Source: Nymphaea colorata (taxonomy: Eukaryota > Streptophyta > Magnoliopsida > Nymphaeales > Nymphaeaceae). From it: a stretch of DNA of 64,000 nt. Location: NCBI RefSeq assembly GCF_008831285.2, contig NC_045142.1, positions 5,959,501-6,023,500 of the forward strand, read 5' to 3'. Position numbers and translations under genes: made by a program. The notes beneath the pieces are model-generated. The model was given only the letters and a program-made list of their open reading frames with translations. It searched no databases and was not told where the DNA came from. Below, one piece after another: positions 1-14,995 of the stretch. How positions within the stretch are numbered: position 1 is the first letter of the stretch; each line of letters opens with the position of its first letter.

Positions 1-1992
1 TGCAGGGTTTGTGCATCTCGAGATTGGTCTTTCTTTTGTTATGCTGCAGACTGCCAATTGTTCAAAAAGAAACAAAATTTGATGAAACGATAGTACAAAA
101 ATGGCAGCAATTCAGAAGAATGTGACAAGAATGTCCAAATCTGCACATACAAGCCTTTTTGTTATTACATCGTCGAGTGGCTGAAAAGGAATAATTGGAC
201 AAAAATGTCAGGAGCTGCAACATAAGAACAAAATCACTGGGCGTTTCCATCAAAACCTCTGGGACATATAGATAATATGTTTATCCCACTGTCAACCTAT
301 TGTAAACATACTTTTAGTAAGGTACCAAATATGTATAAACATGTTGTATAAATATGCATTCAAAGAGTGAATTTAAATGAAGAAATAAGAGAGGGTGACG
401 TTTTTTTTTAAACTTGCAGATGTCTATTTCCTCCATTTTTATGAGCACATTTGAAGGCAAGCGATTTTAGGACGTAGATTATAAAAAGAACATATAAGAA
501 AAGATGAACATAGTGAAAGCTAATGCTTTAATTTTCTTCAATGGTAGTGCAAGTAGCGGAGTTACATGTGGGCTGATGTAGCCAACACACTTTTATTAGG
601 TCCAACCCAATATAGTGTCCAATCCAGAATCGTGTCAATGCCTCATAGGCACCCAACCCACTAAGGTAAGTGCCCCTTTGATAAAATTTTATAGCTCTGC
701 TACTGGGGCGGAGCAAATAAAAGTTTAAAGCTGGGGCATATTCTATCAAATCAATTATTTTCTCATGAAATTTAGTACTGCTTCCACAGATTATTGTATT
801 TATTTTTCTTGCCTCAATATCTTATTATATTGTTATGCTCTAAAGTGGGTACTCTCAATTTCCACCAAGGTTAATTTTCAGATAAAATATTGAAATATCA
901 TTGGATTTATCCATTTCAAGATTCTTCTTACAAAGAGATTATCAAGAAACATTTTTTTCTAAATTTAAAAACAATAATTTTTCTCCTTTTAGTTTTGAAA
1001 AACAAATAACATAAATTTGCTTAATTTTCTTCTAATCTTTGAAGTCAATTAAGTAATAAAGGGTAAATCCAAGCTCTTTAATATGTGTGTGTGTGTATTT
1101 TAAACTTCTAGGTGAGCAGGAGGTAACCCCCACTGCCGAGAAAAGGGCCGACACCTCCCGTCCCCTCTTGACCTATCGTCGGAGCTTGACGTGGAGACAG
1201 TGTAGCATCAACTTAGTATTGCTCTTTACCTATATAACCAAGTGCTTAGCACCCATAGGAATCAAACCAAAAACTTAAAGTTCCTTCAGTATCAATCTGA
1301 CCAACTACGCTAAGCCCCTCTCAACGCAATTAAACACATAGGAGCTCGAAAAGTGTACTAACACCGGCCGCCCAGTGACTGGATGGTGACCGGATTAAAG
1401 TCGGTGCTGGAACTGGTGACTTGTTGGTTATGTAATGCAAGATTGACTTCTTACTTGTTGCTGCTCTAGACAAGAAGTGTTTGGGGGCAGAGAAGCTAAA
1501 GATTGCAGGGTTTGTGCATCTCGAGATTGGTGTTTCTTTTTCTTATGCTGCAGACTGCTAATTGTTCAAAAAGAAACAAAAATTGATGAAACGATAGTAC
1601 AAAAATGGCAGAAATTCAGAAGAATGTGACAAGAATGTCCAAATCTGCACATACAAGGCTTTTTATTATTACATCGTCGAGTGGCTGAAAAGGAATAAGT
1701 AGGCGTTTGAATCGGACAAAAATGTCCGGAGCTGCAACATAAGAACAAAATCACTTGGCATTTCCATCAAAACCTCTGGGACATATAGATGATATGTTTA
1801 TCGCACGTAAATCTATTGTAAACATACTTTTAGTAAGTTACCAAATATGTATAAACATGTTGTATAAATATGCATTCAAAGAGTGAATTTAAATGAAGAA
1901 ATAAGAGAGGGAGACGTTTTCTTTAACTTGTAGATGTCTAGTTCCTAAATTTTTATGATTAAATTTGACGGCAAGCGTTTTTATGACGTAGA
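1..1992. repeat. Direct repeat pair (1-~481 and ~1504-1992)
   Basis: The first ~480 bases recur at ~1504-1992 in the same orientation with scattered substitutions and small indels. Both copies run from a TGCAGGGTTTGTGCATC start to a common GACGTAGATT end. The ~1.0 kb between them holds a SINE-like element and no coding sequence. The second copy is preceded by a purine-rich stretch, so an LTR pair of a small non-autonomous element is possible, but I see no primer binding site and the left copy touches the window edge. A plain segmental duplication explains it equally well. Short frames on the minus strand inside each copy are shadows of the repeat. Confidence 0.75.
1090..1325 (-). mobile_element. 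tRNA-derived SINE
   Basis: Read on the minus strand, the element opens with GGGGCTTAGCGTAGTTGG, a good RNA polymerase III A box (about 1300-1313). It then has GGTTTGATTCC, a good B box (about 1258-1268). The spacing fits a tRNA-type internal promoter, and the body runs to a T-rich/GT-rich end near 1090. Its distal part resembles that of the elements at 17.2, 18.8, 25.4 and 38.05 kb (GTGAGC-GGAGG and AAGGCCGA blocks). The name of the SINE family cannot be given from sequence alone. Confidence 0.55.
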
Positions 1993-4211
1993 TTGCGATC
2001 ATACTGCAAAACTAACTCCTTACTATCTGAAGAACTTCATGGTTGGTAATGGTTTCACCCTTCTTGGCAATAAGGCCTATGTTGTTTAGAGCATAGTTGC
2101 AAAATAAGTGTTCATTTTTTTTCTAAAAAAACACGTATAAAACAATAAATTTTAATGCCAAACTGCCTGTTTTCAAATTTCATTTTCCAACTTTTGTTTG
2201 TGGGCTATCTTTGATGTTTGTTCTATTAGATCCTTAATTATTTTATTTTTTTAAATTTTTAGATTTTTAGATTTTTTAAAAATTTACCGTATTTTTTTTC
2301 AAGCTAATCGTATTATACCCCACAAAAACCTCACTATTTGAAGATCAAAAATGTTTTTGGTGACTATAACTTTAGAAGGTGATGAGTTTTGGGGCTTAAG
2401 ATTGGATCCCCTCCCTATGCCACGTATCACCTTCTAGTTTGTTCACTGGCATGGCGATTTTCTCGGAACATGTGCCTCAAACTTTTTATTTATTTTGTCT
2501 TGGGCAGCTTAGGAGCCCCAAGTGGTTTGATATAACTGATTGGGCAAACAGTTTGGTAAGAAGTCCATTGCTGGTTTGATTCCTGTGGGCGCTAATTTCT
2601 TCATAAACTGAAGCACGCATAAATTCTAATTTCTAGATGCAGGCCAACTAGCCTCAAGATTTCATGCTGCCATGTGAGCGAGTACTGTTAAAATGACCAT
2701 AGAAAGAGGTGAATGTCATTTTTCACAATGGAAGACCATCATTGACTTTAAAAGTTGATAGTGCTCGAGTTCTTCATATTTATAATGGATTTGCAGCCGT
2801 TTCCAAAGATTTCTCTTAAATAAAAAGAGTAGTTACAATAGAGATTTTGCTTCCTTGATGTGATTTTGACACTCAACTTTGAGAAGTTTAATTTAATACT
2901 TAAAATTACGAAGAATCTTAAAGAATTTATAAAAGTAGTTGTTAATTAGTTAGTTGTCATGATTTCTAACCTTTTTGGATTGAAACCTAAGCTGTCAAAA
3001 GGTAAGTTGGATCCACTAGACCAAGAGGTCTGCATGGTCTAGAAATGGATCTATTGTTAAGACGATGGTATCTCTTATTTTCACAACTTTCATGATAAAA
3101 AATGGTAAATTCTGCACGCATCAATGAGAGTCATCCTCATCCTCTGCGTTATCATAGACAAAGTCTCTGAGGTGGGTGCAGTTTCTTCGAAACGGCTCTA
3201 AAATTTTAGAACTTTGTTTTGAAATTAACTTTACCAACATTAACTGTTGTGTATCGGTCCCAGTGAGTCGCAGCGTACCAGCCGTGACTTGTCCTGAAAC
3301 AATATAGGCCCACGTGGTGCTTCAATGCTTCCTCTCTTTTTTTTAAAAAAAATCCTTAATAAGTCCAAATTTATTTGAAAAAAAGGCCCAAAAAATAAAA
3401 TAGAAGTAGGCTGATGAGAATATACAGATCCGTTTCGCTGCATTGGTTAAAACGATGGCAGATTCATGAGTTTTCTCTATCTTCCCTGCATGATGAGTTT
3501 TCTCTATCTTCCCTGAACGAATGGCAGACAGTGTACGGGAGTACAAGCATGGAGCCGTACTATTGATATCGACCAGTCGAAGCTACTAGTATACTACATT
3601 CTTTTCACTTTCTCAAGTTCTCAATTTTGTTTTTTTTTTTTTTTGAAGATGGTTAGCAAAGATGATCAAATTCAAAAGTTGAGAACAAAACATACAGAAA
3701 AGAAAATGAAAAAGTTTACATGTAAAACAACAAAATTATACAGAATTTTCTTCCTTCCTGAGCTAAAGCTTACAGCTAAATTACAGTCGTCGCATTTGCT
3801 CTTCTATTCACTCAAATTTTCCGCCTAGTAAAACTCTCTCTCTTTCTCTCTGTGTGAAGATACGGAGGCAATGTTTTCAGCAGATGAAAAACAAGTCGAG
3901 CAGTAAAAAACTGTCATAAACATTCCATAGAAGAAGGCAAAACTCAGACATTGACATAAACCAATTACTTGAGAGAAAAATTACATAAAAATTAAGACTA
4001 TTCAATCAGAGAATCGCTCTGGCCGTGGACATACCATACCACAGTAAGCCACCAGACATATGGATTGAAAATCTTTACCATGGGCCTTGAAATCTTAGTA
4101 ATACAATTGCTCTGCAAATTTAATCATAACCTTGTTCTCATTCATGGAGGTCGCATTGAGTCATGGATGATACGGTGCATTTTCATCAGTGTTATTTGCT
4201 CACAAGGACAG
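1993..4211. other. Intergenic, WRKY44 3' flank
   Basis: No gene is recognisable. The short frames here are AT-rich and match no family I know. The part closest to 4211 (about 3600-4211) probably includes the 3' untranslated region of the minus-strand WRKY gene, but I cannot place its polyadenylation site. Confidence 0.5.
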
Positions 4212-7200
4212 CTAATGCTTGGCTTCATTGCAAGCCTGGGAATCTAAGTCCGGAGCATCGCCGCTGGAGCTCCGGAAGCCTGGCATTTCATGGTTGTGCT
4301 TTCCCTCATAAGTTGTAACAAATGCGCCGGGGTCAATAGATGACCTCTCTACATACTTGCGCACATTGCACCTCAGATTGGTACACCTGTAATAGCTTCT
4401 GCAGAGACCAAATCAACCATGTAAGCAACACAATCTGAAGGCCTGCCTGCTGCCAAACAGTTTCTTGATATCAGAAATAGATCATTCTCCCTCTCACTCT
4501 GTGAGACTGAAAAAAGGATCTTCTATATATTTCTAAACAAAAATAAAACAAAGTCCTAGAGAATTGGTGGTTAGGTGTGAGATTGGTACTATAATTTCCA
4601 GCAAGTGGCGACTCGAATTTGGAACACATCATAACTGAAGAAGGCTACCACCCAGAATGGTAATTCCAAGTTCTAATGCCACAGCCGGTAAACTTATCTC
4701 GCACAGGTCATTGTCTCAAACAAAAGTCTAATTCAAAGTTCTAATGCCTCAGGCAGCAAACTTACATTGCCAAGATCACTGTCTTGAACAAAGATCTCCA
4801 ATTACTCATCAACCCTCAAACATAACTATTAGCACAAATATTTGCTTATTTTTTGGAACTTCATCTTTAACCTAAATTCACACAAAAGAAATCATAGAAA
4901 ATTCATTTGCAGGGAGAGAAAAAGTTACCTGGGGTACGGGTTCCCTTTCACCACCTTCTGTCCATATTTTCTCCACCGAAACCCATCCTCAAGAATTTCA
5001 GATTCTGCAGCAGTTTGTGTAGTACTCTGGGGGTCTTGTACTACTGCACCTTCACTAATTTTCTTCTCTCTCTTTCTGAATGTCCACATGGAAGACAAGG
5101 AGTGAGGTCAATCCTTCAAAAGAAAAACTTCACAAGAGGAAGGGAAAGTAAAGGCACAGACACATAACAATACAGGGCCAGGCCAATGTGCGTGCACACT
5201 CACACACACGAACAAATGTATAAAGGTCATTTTACATGTCCGGTATGTTGCTAGGCAGTCAACTACCTTGCATGTCCACTCACTGGCTCTGAAAGCCAAT
5301 GATGCACGGTCTGTTCTACCAGAACATTAATCAACTGATAGAGGGGGCTGACATCTCATTTTAGAAATGGAGAAAATCTGAAGTATCATCAGTCACAAAA
5401 TCTTTTTTACAAGCGCTTTTCTAAATTTCTGGAAGTACCAGAGCTCATTACAGAAACTCAAGCACAAAGAAGCGTTTCAACATTTCCAGCAAAAACATAA
5501 ATCTGTTCTTTTCAAGTCGCTTCATCAACCAAGTCTCACTGAAAATCAGCAAAATTTTTCATGTGAAAGTCACAATTATATATCAAAGAATCGAAACAAT
5601 ATGAACGGGATTGCACATGTTTATAGTGGTTGAAGGAAGGAAATATCCCTGGCTCAACTATTTTGCACATAAATGAAGGTCTACTGGCTTCTCATATTAC
5701 CAAAGTATCAGTGGTGAACTCAGAAAAGATCTGCTTCAATGGATCTCTGATTCATACCTTCGCTTACTGGCAGGTTCTTCATCATTACCATCTTCTCCTC
5801 TGCTTCCCACCTCACATTCCTCACTAACTCCACAAGAGTTTTCATGGCTTGCGGTACCTGTATTAAGTAGGTTATTCATTGGATACTGTGAAGATGCCAA
5901 CTTTCCATGGCTCTTTTGAGCATTTGCCAATGGCACTGTTGCATTTTGCTGCTCAACATTGCCACTATTCTTCTCCATATTTTTCTTGCCATGAGAATCA
6001 CTCAATTGTGGATTGGAGCCATCCCGTCCAACACCTTGGGATACATGAGTTTGACCCTGCCCCTCTGAAGAAACACGCTTGGGAGGCTGCAGCTTTGGAT
6101 GATTGTGCTCACCCTTATACACAATCTCTGCTATCTTCCCATCAAGAGACCTCTCAACCTTCTTCTTCACCGGACAGTTTGGATGCGTGCACTTATAATA
6201 GCTCCGTGGGTACTCACTTCCTTTCACCTGCTTCTGCCCATACTTTCTCCAGTTGTACCCATCAAAAGAAAGTCGGTCTCCACTAGTTGCAGAAGGCATA
6301 GTTGTATTACTCTGTTCGGTGTTCTGTGGGACTGGCTTTGGAGACACAATTTCCTGTACTTTATCCAATTGAGGTTGAGTTGGCTTAGGAGCTGCATATG
6401 AAGGCGGAGGTTGATGTTTATGATCAAAGTTCCCCTGTTAAAAATAATGGTTCAGCCTTGAATCCCACAAAGCAAAAACTACAACTTCTTGTAAAAAAAC
6501 ATTATGCTTTTCTTAAAGTACTGGTTGCCATGGTGCCACCATGGGAAGTTTCTAGCTTATGTTCATAGGCTGCACAATGGTCACAGAGATTCAAACATAC
6601 TCTTTTACCCCTCTAAAGTCATGAAATTAACAGAAGATCAGAAATTAGGAGATTATGAGTTCAACCAGTGGACTATAGCAAAGACCCAACAGCAGGCTGA
6701 ACACCTGACAACAATCTCACCATAAAATAACAAGTTTCAAAATTCAGGTCCAACTTAGATGCTAAGAGCAATCCGTGATACAATGAACAAGCAGATACCA
6801 ATATTCATATAAAAACAACTTTAGGGTTTTCAAAATTCTTGAACAATATGTCTGATCTTTTTCTGCCTTTTCTTCATGATATTCTCCGAAATTGTCAGCA
6901 CTGCACTTTATGTGAAAAGATTTACCTACAAAGAATGAGAAACTAAACAGATTTCGATAAGGGAGTATGCCCACATTTTCTTTTAAGCTTAATTGCCATC
7001 TAGATATTCAGGTAGCAATATCAACAGCATCAGTAACAATTTCGGCTATTGTTATTACTAATACTAATACTAGTATGAGGAGAAGCAGCGATGCTAGGTC
7101 TGGCTCAACACCACTACTCGAGATTGGAGAGAGGGTTTTGAAGTCCAAGTCCGTGAAATTCTTTCCAAAATAGGAAGCTCTGAAATTGTTAACTTTACTG

Positions 7201-8184
7201 TATAACCCAGCGCGTTAATAATATATTCACCTACCCACTTATCATTGATCAATTTTCCATAAATCTCATCTAGTTATTAGCTTTGGAGACAGCCCAAGCT
7301 GCCCAACATCAATTTCTGTTGTCTTTGCATCTCACTTGGATCTTTAGATCAACAATGCAGTCTGTCTACAGTTACTACCAGATCGTTAGTTCCGTAATGG
7401 GCACAAAATAAAGTAGAAAAGGAAGAGGGGACAGGGGTGTGGGGTGTGTGTGTGTTTGCGCGGCTGTGGGGGAAGGGGAAGGGAGGGGAGAGCAAGAGAT
7501 GAACCTCACCATATTAGCCAGGAGAGATACAGTGGCTCTTGAAACAACCTTTGCCAATGGTTTGTAAACAACATTGGGTCTTTCCTCAGTCTTCGAAGGC
7601 CTATCAGCAGAAGAAGTGGCAGAAGTGCGGGCAGCTGCAGGGGCGGCGGTGGCCGGTGCTGCTGGTGCTGTTGGTGCAGCTCCCACCGTCTGTAGAATTT
7701 CCACAAGAACAGAAAGGAAAGAGAAAACTTAGTTAAACAGCAGAACAAAAACCACAACTGAAAGAACAAAAAGAACGCCAGCTGACACCAAGGAAACCCA
7801 GACAAAAGCTCCACAAACCAAAGAAACCAACTACTCAAAACTCCCCAAAAAAGCGAACAACACCAAAAGAACCCGACCACCCACGATCTAAAACCCCATG
7901 AAAGCCCGTCAATTCCTAAAACCCACCAAGAATTCGGTCGCACCCACCTTGGGTTGAAGGCCACCAACGGGGAAATGGCTCACGGAGGGCTTCAACCTCA
8001 CCGTCTTGGGCCGGATTGCGACGGTGGTTGTCGTCGGGGGCTCGGACTCCGGCAAGGTCCTCGGAGGGGTGGCGTTGATGGCTCCGGCCAGTAGCTCGGT
8101 GAACGTCCTGAAACCCGTGCAAGAAGGCCGGGAAGCGACGGGCTTGGAAACAACCACCCTCTGCTGCACCTCCTTCCCTTCCAT
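4212..8184 (-). CDS. WRKY44: WRKY transcription factor, group I, WRKY44/TTG2 type
   Basis: Five exons read 8184-7948, 7689-7510, 6434-5758, 5075-4929 and 4398-4212; all phases match and the joined protein is about 475 aa (Arabidopsis WRKY44 is about 430). Exon 1 has the clade's N-terminal blocks [21 protein letters not shown] and AIRPKT. Exon 2 has an Ala/Pro-rich stretch, then [21 protein letters not shown]. Exon 3 holds the first WRKY domain (WRKYGQK about 201-207, C-X4-C-X22-H-X1-H). Exons 4-5 hold the second (WRKYGQK about 399-405, C-X4-C-X23-H-X1-H), split after PYPR at the conserved R-type intron. A basic SKRRKREKK stretch before it is a likely nuclear localisation signal. The start at 8184 is chosen because a CAG acceptor at 8210-8212 makes the earlier in-frame ATG at 8226 intronic. 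The family binds W-boxes (TTGACY). TTG2 is known from Arabidopsis trichome, seed-coat mucilage and tannin control; the same role here is inferred. Confidence 0.93.
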
Positions 8185-9202
8185 TCCACCACCACCACCA
8201 CCACCAGGGCTGCAACAGAAAACCAATCAAGCTCCGGCAAGTAGGGGCTTCCTCATAATTCCGGTACACCAAACAATCCCCGGCATTGCAGGGTTTGGTG
8301 CTTCGCTCACGAACAGTGACTTAAAGAAGCATGGGTGAAATTCGGATGCCTTCAATGCATCAATTACAGAGAGAGAGAAAGAGAGAGTCTCGTACCAGGA
8401 CCAGCCTATTATAACTGCCAACGCTCCTGACTCGGAAATAAAGCTCAGAGAGGGAGAAAGAGAGAGAACACGTAGTTGTGTAAGAAAATGGCCGTGCACT
8501 TCCCAAAAAGCCACGGATCGGTTCAAAAACCATCCAAAACGTCCTGAATGGTTTTGTTCAATCACTAGTTTGTAGTTTCTTTCATTTAACCAAAAAAAAA
8601 AAGAAAAAATTATTTTTCACTTAATATAAAAATAAGTCAATTAATTTTTAAGTCAATTTCATTGATTATAATAAAATTAAATGGACGGAGCATAGTTATT
8701 TTAATTTTTATAATTAATTAAAAGGTGGGTATACTCGTCGTTCCAGTTGATGGATGGTTCAGGTACTCTTGACTCAACTCAAGACCCCAAAAACAAACGA
8801 AATTAAGGGACCTCCGAACCTTATCGAAACAATAGATAACCCTCCCCGTTCACCTAAAATTCATTATCAAACTTAATTATTTAACCTGATTAAAAATTGT
8901 TTAAATTAAAAAATAAAAAAAATTACACTTAAAAACGAAATCTACAAGAATTTTTTATAATAACAAACTTCAAGAATTTTGAAACAAAGACAGAAGTGGA
9001 CGCAGGCCGACTCTTTCTCACACTTCTTTCAAGAAGGCCAAAAAAATGTTGACGTTTCTACGGACTAGTAAAATCCCCAGAATCAGTACGCTTTGATTTT
9101 TTCTTTTTAATCTTTTCCAACGCTACCAAACGGTTCTAGGACAAATTAAAAAGTTTGAACTCTAGTTGCCAGTAACAATTTTTGGTTTTTTGCTGTTTGA
9201 CT
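8185..9202 (-). promoter_or_regulatory. WRKY44 5' leader and upstream W-box cluster
   Basis: Upstream of the ATG a short leader (8185-8209) ends at an apparent 5'-UTR intron acceptor (TTGCAG, read on the minus strand). The CT/GA-rich stretch at about 8360-8470 looks like leader sequence. Further upstream, W-box cores TTGACY occur at 8635-8640, 8651-8656 (both minus-strand TTGACT), 8769-8774 and 9197-9202 (plus strand), plus a TTGACG near 9055. Such clusters are typical of WRKY genes controlled by WRKY factors. The transcription start and a TATA box were not identified. Confidence 0.4.
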
Positions 9203-9381
9203 ATGGAGAAAATTGAGTCTGCCAGGAGTTTTTGTCGCACGTTCGAATGTTTAAAATTGTAAGGGTTTTTTTGTCTCATTTTTTATTGTTTACACTCGTA
9301 AGGATGCATCATGCTTGTGAATGACACCTTGAAACGGCAGTTCGGAGATAAAATGTCGTTTTGCTGCTAAAACGTCGTTTT

Positions 9382-9560
9382 AAGGTATGTTTGGATCACC
9401 AGTACAACTGAGTTTGTGAAAAAAAAAATTCCTTTTTAACAAAATGGGATCAATATAATAACAAGATGGTATTTGTCCATCCAAACAACTGAGTTTGTGG
9501 AAAAAAAAATAATAATTTTAACAAAATGAGATCAATCTAATAACAACAAGATGATATTTT
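9382..9560. repeat. Small tandem duplication with MITE-like ends
   Basis: A unit of about 80 bases beginning ACAACTGAGTTTGTG and continuing through a poly(A) run to TTTTAACAAAATG-GATCAAT is repeated twice in a row. The first unit is framed by GTATGTTTGGAT and the inverted ATCCAAACA, a common end motif of small plant hAT-like MITEs. No coding capacity. Confidence 0.4.
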
Positions 9561-10004
9561 AAAATTTGAAAATATGACATGAAAAATTTATAAATTTTAG
9601 TTTAACCTATATGCAAATTCTGAAAAGGTATGTTTCCACTCTTGTTAAAATTTTGAAATTATATTTTGGTTCTTGCAATGAAAAATTCTTAGCTTCACTT
9701 CTGGTTTGAATTTGGTTTACTCTTTGCATTTATTAAAAGAATTCTATCCACATATTTGTCTTAATTTGGTCTTCCTATTTGCTATTAGCTTTCACTACAA
9801 CTAAAATTTTCAAGTTTTTATATTAAAAAATGCAAATGGATCATATTTAACTGCATTAAATTCGATTTTCGCACACTTTCTAACATGTTTAACTCTTTTT
9901 AATCCGATCTGATCATGCTTTGATTCATAAACTCCGAGCTTACCATGGACTTGTTGACTGAACCCATGAACAAGGTGAATAATGTGAAAGGTGTCAAGTT
10001 GAAG

Positions 10005-10200
10005 ATTTTTTTTTTTTTTTCAGGTGACCGGAAGTTTTCGGCAGGCAGTCGTAGCCTTCGGGATCAGCTTGCTTTGTGACCAATATGGTTTAGGACAGTA
10101 GTTTCGGGAACTAAGCGGCAACCGCGGGAGTTGACCCAACGATCCCCTTTATGTGCATGCACGCCCCGCGTACACGATTAATCTAATTGAAGACTTAACT
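10005..10200 (-). mobile_element. Poly(A)-tailed retroposon 3' end
   Basis: On the minus strand a moderately GC-rich stretch (about 10020-10195) runs into about 15 consecutive A residues (plus-strand T run at 10006-10020). The base composition differs sharply from the AT-rich flanks. A polyadenylated end without an open frame suggests the 3' end of a LINE or a processed transcript. The source is not recognised. Confidence 0.4.
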
Positions 10201-12530
<2,330 letters not shown>

Positions 12531-13139
12531 TTATTTGAACAAATTTTTAGAGAAACCAACTCGAGGATCCACCGGCACCAAAAAGTTTTACATGATTTAA
12601 CGTATGATTGATTTCTTCAAGTCCTAGAGAAAATTTAAATGTAACATTGATTCTATAAAAGAAAAAACAACATGAAGGAGATAGTACTGACCCAATCCCA
12701 TTATTCCATCCCCTTCCAACCAAAAGTTCCAAATTTCGAGAACAGAAAAATAAAATCGACCGGGCAACCTAACTTGTAAGCTATGCATGAATAAACAAAT
12801 GGGGTAGATGTACCCTCATATCAAATTTCTAATACATACATGCATAATTAAATTAATTAATTAATTGGTAGTTTAATCAAGAATTTATGGGGAGCGTGGC
12901 CCCATGCCTAATTCAGAGTATATATATACATATATATAATCACCGTGAAAGTGCCGATGTATTTAATATATTATATATTATATATATATAATTAATTAAT
13001 AGTTTATTTAAACATTTATGGAGAGAGTGGCATCGAGCCGAAGAAAAAGGACAGAGCCAATTTAAAATAGCGGTTCATGCAGGGGGGGCAAAGGGGGGCC
13101 TGCTCCCAACAAAATATATAATAAATATTTCATTAAATA

Positions 13140-13500
13140 ATAACACTTTATGGCTGGTAGGGCCCCAGAAGAAGAAGGAAGCGCTAACCCTAAATTTGAG
13201 AGTTAGGTGAGGTTGGAAGCGTTGGTGGTGGGGAAATCGTTAGCACGTGAGACTGTCCCCCCACCCAGGCCAGGCCCCCAACCTCCACCAGCGTCCCGGT
13301 CAACCGCCGGCCTCCCTCACTGACTGGTAGTTATATGTGGCCCAGCCTCCTCCTTTGACTCGCCCCTCCCGTCTCGTCTCGTCTCGTCTCGGTCCCCAGC
13401 GGACCGCCCCGGTACGTCCGGAATCGCGGACCGGACCGTCGCGGGCTTTGACTTCTTATGACGACCAAAATGCCCTTGCTCCGAGAATCTAGCTAAACAT
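13140..13500. other. GC-rich island with G-box and (GTCTC)4
   Basis: About 350 bases are strongly GC-rich against AT-rich flanks. They contain a perfect G-box CACGTG (13244-13249), four tandem GTCTC units (13371-13390) and several GGNCCC-like sites. No convincing open frame follows on either strand. It could be the promoter of an unrecognised transcript or a GC-rich transposon fragment. Confidence 0.35.
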
Positions 13501-14953
13501 GTTTAGGAAGCCGGATTATTTTATCCGCGGCCCAATCACATGTGGAGGTCAATCACCTGGCATCATGTGGTTGGGAGGGTCTGGACTTAGGGTTGGCATA
13601 GTAGGAATGGGCTGGGACCGTTCGAGCCGACAAGTGCGGTTTCATTCTCATGGGTGTCAACTCCTTGTGCTGCTGATCGAGGCGTGGGCGAGCGTATGGA
13701 CTCCGAGAGTCCATCACCGAAAGGAATTTGCTGCTATTTGTCGGGATTTCAAGGCAGGGCAGGACCTATGTGTGGGCAGCTGCCCACACAGATATGCCCT
13801 TTTGTCCACAATGGACTGGGCCCCAAAGAGCCTTCTTTATTTGTGCCTCCGAGGCCCGACTAAAGTTATTTGGTGCCCTTCAGCTAAAAACTTCTGGCTC
13901 TATCATGCATGGGTTCTAGACCAGTATATTGTTCGACGATACCGAAAAAAAAAAAAATCATTTTGATACATCTTCCCAAAAGAATAGTTCCAGAGGTCCA
14001 AACTTCAAATGGGTAATGCGTTCACAGATAGACGAAATCTCTTGAGTCTTACATCTCAGTATGGATCCAAAGGAGATCCAGATCTTCCACATGCCTGATA
14101 ATAGACACTGTCCCGCTGTTGGGTTATGATTTTTGCCAAGTCCACCTGATCTAGAGATCCAGTGGCCGACTAATTGGATCCGACCTCTTTCTTGCATGTT
14201 CAAGACTTGGATCTGATATCGAACCACTCAGATTTGAGAGCCTTCCTTTTCACCCGTACCAGGTTAGGCAGCCTTTAAGCAGCTACGTCTGAAGTAGATC
14301 CAAACATTTTTCTAATGGCAAGATGAAACCCCCTTTTCTCCTCAAGCTTGGTGTTAGGTAAATCTCTACCAGTGATGCAGCTCCAGTATTAAACACTAGA
14401 CTAGGGTTGAAATTAAGAAGGCTGCCAGATTCGGCTGTAATAAATGTGATTCCCAATATCATATCCAAAATGTTTTCAGTAGTTCGATCACAAGTCTTAT
14501 GTCTAACCGAGGTATCGACACAGCCCTAGACCCTGAGCGAGAGAGAGAGAGATACAGTTTCAACTCTCATATCCATGTAGTTAGATGAAGTATTCCTCTG
14601 GCTTACTCTGAAATTTATTTCCAAAATGTCCAATTATTTGTGTTAACAGCTTGTTTTTGTTTCTTAATACACGAAGGTGTAGACAATACTTTTTTCCTAT
14701 TTTCAGTTCATGAATGACAGCTTTTTGAGTCAACAACTCATACACACACACACACACACACACATGCAAAACAAAAAGCTTCTTCATGGACATAATCTTC
14801 TTGAGGGATGGCTGAAAAGTTGGGACATGAGGTTGCTTTTTAGAGAAAAACAGACTTTGAAGAGAAAGTTTGATGTGTGCCCATAAAAGGTTACTACTCT
14901 CCACTTTCATAGTTAACAACTCCCAATTATTAGACTTATATGTGCATGTTTCT

Positions 14954-14995
<42 letters not shown>

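Noticed and set aside
5879-6286. 135-codon plus-strand frame opposite the N-terminal WRKY domain
   Set aside because: Antisense shadow of WRKY44 exon 3, which encodes an intact WRKY domain.
7506-7967. Long minus-strand frame (7506-7967) with Trp/Phe-rich translation
   Set aside because: It reads through WRKY44 intron 1 in another frame; the real exons 1 and 2 use splice sites at 7948 and 7689.
8182-8226. Upstream in-frame ATG (8226) giving a Gly-run extension of WRKY44
   Set aside because: A strong acceptor (TTTTCTGTTGCAG) lies between it and the ATG at 8184, and the family start block aligns with the 8184 start.
13499-13966. 155-codon plus-strand frame as a gene
   Set aside because: No domain recognised, contains the recurrent palindrome motif of repeat debris, and ends in a Lys run from an A tract.
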